A stretch of 5,341 bases of DNA. Origin: Clostridia bacterium. GTDB lineage: Bacteria > Bacillota_E > RBS10-35 > JAJYVN01. The position numbers and the translations under genes are program-made. Below, piece by piece: positions 1 through 5,341 of this stretch; position 1 is the first letter of the stretch; every line of letters begins with the position of its first letter. A model generated the notes under the pieces. The model worked only from the letters and a program-made list of their open reading frames with translations, did not search any database and was not told the DNA's origin. The stretch covers positions 1 through 5,341 of the forward strand of contig DAHWHT010000388.1 in NCBI GenBank assembly GCA_027335515.1. Direction: 5' to 3'.

Positions 1-569
1 GGCAGGGGGCGGCGCGAGGACTTGCGGTTGGGCCCGTTCGGCTTGGCGCGGCGCTGCGGCTCCACGGACTCGTTCCTGCCGTAAACAAAGCGGCCGACGT
101 AGGCGGTGTTGGTCAGCAGGCGTTGCATGATGCTGGGGTGCCAGTGCGATCCCGCCCTGGGCGTAGGGATACCGGTCGCCGTCAGGTGCTTGCAGACGGC
201 CCGGCAGGAGAGCCCTTCCACCGCGAACAGGCGGAAGATGTCGCGTACCACCGCTGCCTCTACCGGGTCCATCTCCATGCTGGAGCGGTGCTCGGCGGTA
301 CGCGGCACCGTGCGGTAGCCATAGGGGACGCCGCCGCCGACCCCGGCGCCCTGCCGCACCCAGTGCTGCCGGCCCCGGCGTGTGCGGTCGGCGATCACGC
401 GGCCCTCAAAGTTGGCGATGGCCCCGAGCATGTTCTCCAGCAATTGGCCCTCAGGGCCGTCGTTGGTGGGGTGTTTGACAAACTCCACCTGGGCCCGCTT
501 GCGGATCTCTCGTAGGAGCAACGCCTGGTCCGCATAGTCGCGGGCAAGGCGGCCAATCTCGTGGATCAG
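1..569 (-). pseudogene. Large serine recombinase remnant, 5' truncated, runs off left edge
   Basis: Reading the minus strand from 569 down to 1 gives about 189 residues without a stop. They match the second half of the resolvase catalytic domain followed by the Recombinase domain of large serine recombinases, which cut and rejoin DNA at attachment sites. Visible landmarks in order: GRLARDYADQ, PEGQLLENMLGAIANFEGR, DRTRRGR, VPYGYR, DPVEAAVVRDIF, GIPTPRAGSHW and NTAYVGRFVYGRN. The part carrying the nucleophilic serine should lie above position 570, but no frame there resembles it and there is no plausible in-frame start. The usual D of the D-R-L-x-R motif is G here (codon GGC), equivalent to Asp67 of gamma-delta resolvase, which also points to decay. 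The zinc-ribbon/coiled-coil C-terminus would lie left of the window. Family assignment is firm; the pseudogene status is inferred from the missing N-terminus. Confidence 0.85.
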
Positions 570-794
570 CGGCCAGGGCCGGCAGCGACGGTGCGCCGCG
601 CGGGTAGGGCGTTCTGGAGGGCTTGTGGAGCGGCCCGCGGCACGCCGGTTGTGCGCGCCCGCCACCGGCGCCCTGCGTGGCGCGTCGTGACGGCGGCAGC
701 CCGCTCGGCACGAACTCGGCAGTCTCTGGTCAGCGGCCCGGCTGTCGGCCAGCCCGGCAGCCCGGTATGCTCCGGCGTACAGGGGGTGAGAGGG

Positions 795-1028
795 ATGGCA
801 GATGTGGGGAAGCTCCAGGCGCTGCGGGACGCCTGCGCCAAGGATGCGGGGCTTCGTCACCGGCTGGAGCAATCGCCGGACGAGGTTCTGCGGGAACACG
901 GCATCGCGCTGGGCGAGGGCGTGACCTTTGCGGCCATGGCCAAGGCGATCCTCGGCGGTGCGTTGACAGAGGCCGAACTCAACGCCATGGCCGGCGGTAT
1001 CGAGGTTTCGTCGTTTCAGTGGGGGTAA
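795..1028 (+). CDS. RiPP precursor-like peptide 1 (Nif11/NHLP-type leader, core IEVSSFQWG)
   Basis: A 77-residue peptide. Residues 1-68 form a charged helical leader (KLQALRDAC at 6-14, PDEVLRE at 28-34, EGVT at 41-44, AKAILGG at 49-55) ending in AGG at 66-68. What remains is a 9-residue tail, IEVSSFQWG. This resembles Nif11 and nitrile-hydratase-like leader peptides, whose leaders recruit modifying enzymes and are cut after Gly-Gly by a C39-type peptidase transporter. The frame is open further upstream, but homology to the other two copies begins exactly at ATG 795, and a purine-rich stretch (AGGGGGTGAGAGGG, 781-794) directly precedes it. Copies 2 and 3 follow on the same strand. The tail has two Ser residues but no Cys, so any modification is unknown. 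The RiPP role is inferred; the leader resemblance and paralogy are seen. Confidence 0.82.
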   Translation: MADVGKLQALRDACAKDAGLRHRLEQSPDEVLREHGIALGEGVTFAAMAKAILGGALTEAELNAMAGGIEVSSFQWG

Positions 1029-1114
1029 GTCGGTGCATATCCCTTGGTGCCCCACGCGGCTCCTGGCAGTTCGCGGGGTGAGCGACGCCGAGGGCCCGGA
1101 CGCCGCCGGGTCGA

Positions 1115-1130
1115 TACCGGACGAGGTTCT
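1115..1130 (+). repeat. Short relic of a further precursor copy (possible)
   Basis: The gap between precursors 1 and 2 contains CCGGACGAGGTTCT (1117-1130), identical to 876-889 in precursor 1, where it encodes the conserved PDEVL leader segment. TACCGGACGAGGT (1115-1127) is likewise identical to 1518-1530 in precursor 3. No open leader frame surrounds it. It may be the scar of an unequal recombination or deletion between tandem copies. It is short, so chance in GC-rich DNA cannot be excluded. Confidence 0.45.
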
Positions 1131-1145
1131 AACCAGGCGAGCCCT

Positions 1146-1397
1146 ATGGCCGGGCAGGCGAAGCTGCAGGCGTTGCGGGACGCATGCGGGCGAGACGCGG
1201 TGCTACGGGCGCGGTTGGAGGCCACTCCAGACGAGGTGCTGCGGGAGTTCGGCGTCGTGCCGGATGTGGGCGTGACGGCCGCGGCGTTGGTCAGGACGAT
1301 CGTGGGCGGTGAATTGGGCGAGGTCGACCTCGGTGCCGTGGCCGGCGGCGTCGTCTCGATGGGTTGGGACCTGACGTTTACGAAGAAGCTTGATTGA
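1146..1397 (+). CDS. RiPP precursor-like peptide 2 (Nif11/NHLP-type leader, core VVSMGWDLTFTKKLD)
   Basis: An 83-residue paralogue of the flanking peptides. Leader residues 1-68 keep KLQALRDAC (6-14), PDEVLREFGV (28-37), a hydrophobic stretch (45-53), VGGEL (53-57) and the terminal AGG (66-68). The tail is the longest of the three, VVSMGWDLTFTKKLD, with one Ser and two Thr and no Cys. Its DNA is nearly the same as precursor 3 over the first half: 28 bases at 1165-1192 equal 1458-1485. This indicates recent duplication. The hydrophobic stretch is more diverged (TAAALVRTI, against TAGTVAKAI in copy 3). The start ATG 1146 is set by alignment with the other copies; the upstream AGGCGAG (1136-1142) is only a weak ribosome binding site, and it sits just after the relic of a further copy. 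Function as a modified-peptide precursor is inferred. Confidence 0.8.
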   Translation: MAGQAKLQALRDACGRDAVLRARLEATPDEVLREFGVVPDVGVTAAALVRTIVGGELGEVDLGAVAGGVVSMGWDLTFTKKLD

Positions 1398-1438
1398 AGC
1401 CCTGGCATTCTGTCGGCAAACGGAAGGAGACGAGCCGG

Positions 1439-1678
1439 ATGGCGGATGCGAGCAAGTTGCAGGCGTTGCGGGACGCATGCGGGCGGGACGCGGGGCTGCG
1501 GGCGCGGTTGGAGCAGTTACCGGACGAGGTGCTGCGGGAGTACGGCGTCGTGGCGGGCGAGGGCGTGACCGCGGGGACGGTGGCAAAGGCGATCCTCGGC
1601 GGTGAGCTGAGCGAAGCGGAGATCAGCCGGTTGGCAGGCGGCCTCTGTCCTCCCGCAGCCCTCGGATACGACGACTAA
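1439..1678 (+). CDS. RiPP precursor-like peptide 3 (Nif11/NHLP-type leader, core LCPPAALGYDD)
   Basis: A 79-residue third member of the tandem family, starting 41 bases after the stop of copy 2. The leader is again 68 residues long with KLQALRDAC, PDEVLREYGV, GEGVT, AKAILGGELSEAEI and the final AGG at 66-68. The tail is LCPPAALGYDD, the only core with a Cys, which could take part in a thioether, thiazole or disulfide if modified. The start ATG 1439 has the clearest ribosome binding site of the three, AAGGAG at 1424-1429, nine bases upstream. Leader Cys14 is present in all three copies. Whether the three genes share one transcript is not certain, but their spacing and common strand allow it. 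No maturation enzyme follows downstream; the next gene is on the opposite strand. Confidence 0.82.
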   Translation: MADASKLQALRDACGRDAGLRARLEQLPDEVLREYGVVAGEGVTAGTVAKAILGGELSEAEISRLAGGLCPPAALGYDD

Positions 1679-2056
1679 TTCGCGGCAACTAGGCAACCGC
1701 CGCCGGGTAAGACAGGAACCCCCGGGGACAGCAGGGGCGCCGCAGGGGCATCACGTCGCTGCCGTCTGCGCCGCACCCGGCGGCTCCATGATGCTCGCGA
1801 CCCCCAGTGGGGCCGCGCCGCCGTTCCCGCGGGCACGAGCCGCGCCCGCCGCTGCGGGCCACGGGCTGGCGAATCGCCGCCGAAACTGTGTTGGTGCTAG
1901 GCGCGACGACAACGTTGCCGGGTTCGAGCGTCGACTGGCCGAACGATGGCGTCGGGGGCTCTGGTAGCCCCCAAAACGGAGTCCTTGCGGAGACGCCGCG
2001 CAGGCCTACTCTACACAGCGGCGGGCCCGGCGTTTGGGACCCCGTTTGCCAAGGGC
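1679..2056. other. Non-coding stretch between the precursor cassette and the PIN gene
   Basis: No reading frame here resembles a known protein, and none has both a good start site and a coherent sequence. It is the converging gap between plus-strand precursors and the minus-strand PIN gene. It holds a perfect 10-base inverted repeat (GCCGCCGGGT 1699-1708 with ACCCGGCGGC 1775-1784, 66-base spacer) and the hairpin listed separately at 1954-1972. Confidence 0.6.
1954..1972. terminator. GC-rich hairpin, possible terminator between converging genes
   Basis: GGGGGCT (1954-1960) pairs perfectly with AGCCCCC (1966-1972) around the 5-base loop CTGGT. It lies 85 bases beyond the 3' end of the PIN gene and about 275 bases beyond the last precursor. 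Neither strand shows a T-run after the stem; AAAA follows on the plus strand. An intrinsic terminator of the GC-rich, T-poor kind is therefore possible but unproven. Confidence 0.4.
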
Positions 2057-2515
2057 CTACGCGTCGCGCCCGGCGTGCTCGCCTTTGACAAGACGGACCA
2101 GCGCGTCACGAGGGGCGATGACAGGGATGATCGTAGCCGCTGGCGGGGCCGGTACCTCGCGAAGTGCCAGCAGGTGCTTGTCGCTCGCGACCAGCGGATC
2201 CGCATGGGCAGCAACGGCTGCCTCTACGACGTGGTGGTCGTCGGGATCGTTGGGGATCAACGCGACCCTCGCAAGCGGCTGGACGGCCAAACACGACGGG
2301 TGTGACACCAAGGCCTGGACCGCGCGTTGCCGCGTCTTCCGGTCGCCCAGGCGTGCGAATTTCGACCGGGCGAGAACTGAGCCGAGTTCGGCTGCGAGAG
2401 CGGGCGAAACGGCCAAGTAGTGGCCTGAAAATACGGTTTGCAAGAGGCGGCCTTCGGCGTGATCAGGGTAGATCAGGGCGGACACCAAGGCGCCGGTGTT
2501 CAAGACGACGATCAC
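2057..2515 (-). CDS. PIN-domain protein, VapC-like putative toxin with altered active site
   Basis: A 152-residue protein of the PIN-domain class annotated as putative toxin components (COG1569-like). Active members are Mg-dependent ribonucleases. Visible: strand 1 with VVLNTGALVSAL (3-14), SPALAAELGSVL (37-48) with the conserved Glu43, the acidic cluster NDPDDHHVVEAA (89-100), and ASDKHLLAL (110-118). The normal start motif is D-T-N; here it is N6-T-G8, so the first catalytic Asp and the following Asn are both changed (codon AAC instead of GAC for residue 6). The other acidic positions D90, D92, D93 and D112 are kept. The start is GTG at 2515, overlapping the stop of the upstream small gene as GTGA, which suggests translational coupling. 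No strong ribosome binding site of its own is seen. It may be a weakened or inactive toxin. Family confidence is high; activity is unknown. Confidence 0.85.
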   Translation of the reverse strand: MIVVLNTGALVSALIYPDHAEGRLLQTVFSGHYLAVSPALAAELGSVLARSKFARLGDRKTRQRAVQALVSHPSCLAVQPLARVALIPNDPDDHHVVEAAVAAHADPLVASDKHLLALREVPAPPAATIIPVIAPRDALVRLVKGEHAGRDA

Positions 2516-2703
2516 CGCCCGGCTCTGTGAGCTTCAATCTCGCTCTCCACGTCCTCCGGCGTGATGCCAGCCCGCTTCGCTCGACGGCCAATCAGGGCCC
2601 ACAGCCGGCGGAACTCACGGTCCCGTGAAACGGGAGCGGCCGGCTGCCCGACCGGGCCGTTCTTCGCCTGAGTCTTTGCCGGCCTATCCTGAGTCGCGGC
2701 CAT
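2512..2703 (-). CDS. Small antitoxin-like protein upstream of the PIN gene
   Basis: A 63-residue protein with a disordered, Pro/Ala/Gln-rich N-terminus (1-27) and a charged helical C-terminus (about 30-63) containing WALIGRRAKRAGITPEDVES. Small proteins with such a GITPEDV-type helix often sit directly before PIN toxins of this class and are taken to be their antitoxins; this is a context-based call, since no DNA-binding fold can be read with confidence. The chosen ATG at 2703 has a matching AGGGGGT (minus strand, 2717-2711) six bases or so upstream. A longer frame starting GTG 2772 would add 23 residues but has no better site. Its stop TGA overlaps the PIN start by four bases, typical of a two-gene toxin-antitoxin operon. 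An AbrB, RHH or Phd domain is not evident. Confidence 0.7.
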   Translation of the reverse strand: MAATQDRPAKTQAKNGPVGQPAAPVSRDREFRRLWALIGRRAKRAGITPEDVESEIEAHRAGR

Positions 2704-3481
2704 CGGGACCACCCCCTGCATGCACGGCGCCACATGGCCAGGTAGCACCGACGCTGCGGGTACAGACGGCACACGGGGCCACGGTCGTCCCCAGTAGTGG
2801 ATGCCGACCTGGCCGGCTGAGCCTCGAACAGGACCACGGCGCGCTGGATCTCCGCCTCGGTTGACGCCGAAGTGGGCCGGAGCTGGCGCGTAGCCGTCCG
2901 TGGTCCGGCCTGGTCGGCCGGAACTTCAGCGACTGGTGTCTGCGGGGCAGGCCCCTGCACCCCGCCGAACGGGTCCGTGAGGTCGAGCACCCCCGCCACC
3001 CAGGCCGCGTTGGGCCTCTACCCTACCTGGCGGACGCTTGGATGGAAAGTCTTGCCTTGGCCGAAAATGTCGCATAACGACTGTGCCAGTCCAACAGGGC
3101 CACCTGCGCGTGTCAACCCAAAAGGGACCCACCTGCATGTGGTCTGTCCGCCGCACCCTTTATACAAGGGGACCAGGGGCAGGGTGTGGGATCGTGTGGG
3201 ATTCCCCTCCCTTGAGTCTTTGGCGGTCGGCAGGTTGTGGCCCGCCGTTGCCCCGGTTGCCTGGCTCGTGGTGATGGCGAACCTGTTGGGCGAACTTGGC
3301 GATCTCTTTGCGGCGATCGCCGCGGTGCGCGCGCCGTTCCCGATGTTTGCGGATACGCTGGATGGGTTGTTCTTTGGTGCGCCGGGACCGGTCGCCGCTT
3401 CGCGCACGTTGCCAGCAGCGGACGATGTGGATAGCCTTTGATCGACGTGTCCGTACAACCGGCCCCGCGGAGGTGGCCGCC
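2704..3481. other. Stretch without a recognisable gene
   Basis: No frame matches a known family. The best candidate is a minus-strand frame opening at GTG 2999 (MAGVLDLTDPFGG..., with STEAEIQRAVVLFEAQ further on). It has GC-rich third positions down to about 2700, but it lacks a ribosome binding site and then runs in another frame over the antitoxin gene, so it may be a broken fragment. Between 3000 and 3480 every strand and frame looks like low-information GC-rich sequence. A 10-base-period doublet of GTGTGGGAT occurs at 3184-3202. Confidence 0.45.
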
Positions 3482-3754
3482 GTGCTTCCTTCCGACAGCG
3501 AGCCGAGCAGTGACCTCGGGGTCACCGCGTTCTATTTGAGTCGTGCCGGGTTGGTTGAAGCGGGCACGGTGCCGCTGACCCGGGCGCGGGCTTTGGTGCG
3601 ATGCGGGCACGCGCTGTGGGTGGCTGGTCGTGCGGGTGGGCGCCCTACGGTGTTGGGGCGGGCCGAACCCGCGGATCCCGGTGCGAGCGGGAGCGGATTG
3701 CTGGTGCGTTCCGACTTTTGCGACTTTGGTCCGGAGTCGCCACAGGTGGGATGA
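3482..3754 (+). CDS. Hypothetical 90-residue protein
   Basis: Not recognised. The GTG start at 3482 is chosen because GCGGAGG (3467-3473) lies eight bases upstream. The frame is open further back to an ATG at 3425, but that has no good site. The product has SDLGVTAFYLSRAGLVEAG near its start, a mixed hydrophobic/Arg-rich middle (LTRARALVRCGHALWVAGR), and a Gly/Pro-rich end. Third codon positions are mostly G or C. No signal peptide or clear transmembrane segment is seen. It is followed on the same strand, 27 bases later, by another unrecognised small frame. It could be the tail of a degraded gene rather than a functional one. Confidence 0.3.
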   Translation: MLPSDSEPSSDLGVTAFYLSRAGLVEAGTVPLTRARALVRCGHALWVAGRAGGRPTVLGRAEPADPGASGSGLLVRSDFCDFGPESPQVG

Positions 3755-3781
3755 AGGCCGTAATCTGGCGAGGGGATGGTT

Positions 3782-4054
3782 ATGGTGATGGCGAGGATTG
3801 GTACACCCGCGCGGCGCGCCGGCCGGAAACACGGCGATGGCGGTACTCCACCGCGGCCCCCGCACGAAGACGGCAAGGGGGGTGCATCGCCGCCCGCCGG
3901 TCCGCAGCCGACGCGGTTGCCGCAGCGGCCTCCGCTGCCGCACCGTGACGACGGCCAAGACCCGCCGCGCTGGCCGTGGGGTCCGGCGCGGCGACAACGC
4001 CCCAAGCCGGTGCTGGGTTCTGTAGCTCGGCCCGACAGCAAGGTGATGGTGTGA
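3782..4054 (+). CDS. Hypothetical proline/arginine-rich 90-residue protein
   Basis: Not recognised. The frame has ATGs at 3776, 3782 and 3788; 3782 fits best because GCGAGGGG (3768-3775) sits six bases before it. The product is very rich in Pro, Arg and Gly (for example TPPRPPHED, RLPQRPPLPHRDDG, PPRWPWGPARRQRPKP) and would be disordered and basic. Such composition also arises by chance in GC-rich non-coding DNA. The case for it rests only on the ribosome binding site, the mostly G/C third positions and the spacing behind the preceding small frame. Confidence 0.3.
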   Translation: MVMARIGTPARRAGRKHGDGGTPPRPPHEDGKGGASPPAGPQPTRLPQRPPLPHRDDGQDPPRWPWGPARRQRPKPVLGSVARPDSKVMV

Positions 4055-4282
4055 GCGGTGGCGGGCACCTGCAGCGATACACAGTGGCCGGGCAGCAAGA
4101 AGCCTGAGTGCGGGCTGAAGGCTAGTCGTGTCGCTGGTGCGTCGTCGTCGTTTGCGCTGGTGGCTTGAAGCACTCGGTTGATCCGGCTGGGAGATTAGGT
4201 AAGACGGGTATGGAGCGGGGGTCCGCGAAGGGATGGGCTGGATGCCGCCGTTTGGGGAAGTGGCAGGATGGCGGGCGTATGT
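4055..4282. other. Stretch without a recognisable gene
   Basis: Neither strand shows a coherent protein or RNA gene. The stretch leads up to the broken end of the IstA fragment, so it may be unrelated DNA joined to the insertion-sequence relic. Confidence 0.4.
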
Positions 4283-4441
4283 CTACATGGAGCAGAACCA
4301 CAAGACGCCACACTTCTTAGAAAGCAGGGGTGGCGGTGTTGCCGAATGGGAGGTTATTGGAGGAGCCCGGTGGATGCCGAGGCGGGCCGCGATCTGCCGC
4401 TTGTTCAGTCCCGCCTTGCTCAGGCTCTGGATCTCCACCAC
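4283..4441 (-). pseudogene. istA: IS21-family IstA transposase, N-terminal fragment
   Basis: From GTG 4441 the minus strand encodes VVEIQSLSKAGLNKRQIAAR followed by LGIHR. This is the N-terminal helix-turn-helix of IS21-type IstA, which normally reads on as R-x-TV-RKYL. Here similarity stops after 25 residues (about 4367), and the frame goes on as an unrelated tail to TAG at 4283-4285. The rest of the transposase (integrase core with DDE residues) and the IstB helper ATPase are absent downstream. AAGG and GGCGG elements before the GTG could serve as a ribosome binding site. IS21-like terminal repeats lie on the expected upstream side, at 4559-4608. The family call is good though the fragment is short. 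Confidence 0.65.
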
Positions 4442-4558
4442 TACCGCTACCGCCTTCAGTCGTCCTCATTCCCGCCAGTCCCCTGCTCGCGCACCGCGCC
4501 GGGGCTTCCCGACCGACGGGACCGTGACCTTTCCGTTTCCAGTTCGTGCTGGTTTTTG

Positions 4559-4608
4559 GTGGCCATTTGTGTCGAGTTTATCGTGGCCGTTTACACTCGC
4601 GAGTGGCC
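4559..4608 (-). repeat. IS21-type terminal repeats (three GTGGCC units)
   Basis: GTGGCC occurs at 4559-4564, 4583-4588 and 4603-4608, each followed by a related stretch (ATTTGTGTCGA, GTTTACACTCG, ACGCAAGACTCG). GTGCTGGTTTTTG directly precedes the first. Repeated, closely spaced motifs containing TGGCCAC with a nearby CCAGCAC are usual at IS21-family ends, where the transposase binds. Position upstream of the IstA start on the minus strand fits one element end. The outer boundary and any target duplication could not be located. Confidence 0.5.
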
Positions 4609-4793
4609 ACGCAAGACTCGCTTCGCCGTGGATGGCCAGCCCTTCGGCGGTAGGGATCTCACCTACTCCGCGTGGTCGACTTCATGGCGCACACTTCCCT
4701 TGCTTGGGGTAGTATCAGGCGCTAAGGCGCCGGGGATGATCAAACCACCGGGTTGACAGATGGCGGGGGAGGTGCAATGGCAGCATTGGGAAG

Positions 4794-5148
4794 TTGAACC
4801 TTGTTGCCACGTCTGGGCGGCCGTTCTGGGTCGGAGACCGTGAGTTCAGAGATGCGGACCTCGATCTGATGTGCGAGGTGACCCGGCGGTTCCCGCGGCG
4901 GAGCCGCTGGGAGCTGGCACTGATGATCTGCGAAAACCTGGGGTGGGAGGTGCCCAACGGACAGCCGCGGGGCAATTCCTGCTTGGTGCTGCCGCCGAAG
5001 GTGTCGCAAAAGCCCCGGCGCGGCGCGTGGCCTGCCGGGATGTGTGGCTGGGCTGGGGTCCCTTGCAGCGCAAGCGCTTCCGCCAGCGTCTGGTGGCCAA
5101 CCGCCGGCTTCTGATTCCGGCCGCCGCGGCCGCTCGCTCGCCCCGACA
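4794..5148 (+). pseudogene. DUF4338 (DruA-like) gene, frameshifted and internally deleted
   Basis: Two pieces in different frames. The first (4794-5015) encodes GDREFRDADLDLMCEV, SRWELALMICENLGW, PNGQPRGNSCL and then LPPKVSQKP. This is the N-terminal region of DUF4338 proteins, the family of DruA from the Druantia anti-phage system that is also found next to or fused with transposases. The second (from about 5027, another frame) encodes VACRDVWLGWGPLQRKRFRQ and then RLVANRRLLIP, matching the later RD-x-(W/F)-(I/L)GW...N-x-R-x-LI segment. The part between, normally roughly a hundred residues, is missing. A strong GGGGGAGG site (4764-4771) precedes ATG 4777, but that ATG reads only six codons to a TGA overlapping the TTG that opens the conserved frame, so the start is broken too. 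Sequence stops resembling the family near 5148. Non-functional by every sign; it could have been a defence gene or part of a transposable element. Confidence 0.65.
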
Positions 5149-5157
5149 TTTAAAATT

Positions 5158-5341
5158 TCACGGCTTCTTATCGGTTGGTGACCGACTGCGGGCAGGGTCC
5201 AGCAGAATGTCGTAGTGGCGCCCCATGTCGCGGTAGGCTCGGTTCAGCACCGGGTCGTAGATGTCGGCCTTGAGCACGCCGTCCTTGAGGTTGTCCAGGA
5301 CCAGGCGTCGCACCGTTCCGCCGAAAAAGGCGAATGCCATC
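5158..5341 (-). pseudogene. istA: IS21-family IstA transposase, catalytic-domain fragment, truncated; runs off right edge
   Basis: Entering from the right edge, the minus strand encodes about 60 residues of the IstA integrase core: AFAFFGGTVRRLVLDNLKDG, VLKADIYDPVLNRAYRDMGR and HYDILLDPARSRSPTDKKP. The D of LDNLK is the second catalytic acid of the DDE fold. Full IstA proteins continue after DPAR...KDK with RVERP and over a hundred more residues including the catalytic Glu. Here a TGA at 5160-5158 follows KKP, next to a short AT-rich patch (ACATTTAAAATTT, 5146-5158), so the C-terminal side is lost. The first Met visible (5340) is likely internal, with the true start beyond the window. It lies on the wrong side of the other IstA fragment to be the same gene. 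Confidence 0.8.

Noticed and set aside
123..515. Plus-strand open frame of 130 codons
   Set aside because: It is antisense to the serine recombinase, whose minus-strand translation has clear family motifs; this frame has none.
1919..1930. GGGTTCGAGC looks like a tRNA T-arm
   Set aside because: No acceptor stem, D-arm or anticodon arm can be paired around it.
3184..3202. Tandem GTGTGGGAT doublet
   Set aside because: Only two units of nine bases with no further copies or flanking structure; not a CRISPR or meaningful satellite.
3751..3948. ATGA-overlapping frame beginning MKAVIWRG, like the start of zinc alcohol dehydrogenases
   Set aside because: Similarity ends after about eight residues, and the rest is Ala/Arg-rich without GHE or cofactor-binding motifs.
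3113..3997. Minus-strand open frame of 294 codons, and another at 3532-4173
   Set aside because: Length alone is not evidence in GC-rich DNA. Both are low-complexity, rich in Pro, Arg, Ser and Thr, with no motif or good start site.
4716..4733. GGCGC-TAAG-GCGCC hairpin with an upstream TAGTAT that could be a promoter -10
   Set aside because: The stem is only five base pairs, and no -35 element sits at a suitable distance.

Overview
The window comes from a GC-rich bacterium. The phylum cannot be fixed from the sequence. It reads as an accessory region, with one set of intact-looking small peptide genes, one small toxin-antitoxin-like pair, and at least four broken pieces of mobile or defence-related genes.

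Layout: positions 1-569 (minus strand) hold the remains of a large serine recombinase. It leaves the window at the left edge and has no recognisable N-terminus. Positions 795-1678 (plus strand) hold three tandem genes of 77, 83 and 79 codons. They share almost the same leader, which ends in AGG, but have unrelated short tails. This is the pattern of ribosomally made peptide (RiPP) precursors with Nif11/NHLP-type double-glycine leaders. A short piece of a possible fourth, decayed copy lies between the first two. No modification enzyme, protease or transporter is visible here, so the precursors are orphans within the window. Positions 1679-2056 are non-coding as far as can be seen and contain one clean hairpin.

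Positions 2057-2703 (minus strand) encode a small antitoxin-like protein and a PIN-domain protein whose reading frames overlap by GTGA. The PIN protein lacks the usual first catalytic aspartate. Positions 2704-4282 contain nothing recognisable, but two 90-codon plus-strand frames with good ribosome binding sites (3482-3754 and 3782-4054) may be real small genes.

Positions 4283-4608 carry an IS21-type end: a truncated IstA helix-turn-helix start on the minus strand, with GTGGCC repeats upstream of it. Positions 4794-5148 (plus strand) hold a frameshifted, internally deleted DUF4338/DruA-like gene. From 5158 to the right edge there is a piece of the IstA catalytic domain (minus strand), cut off at its C-terminal side. 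The two IstA pieces are in the wrong order to be one gene, so the right third is a patchwork of insertion-sequence remnants.

The most interesting system is the precursor cassette: conserved leader, variable core, tandem duplication and signs of copy decay, flanked by recombination debris.
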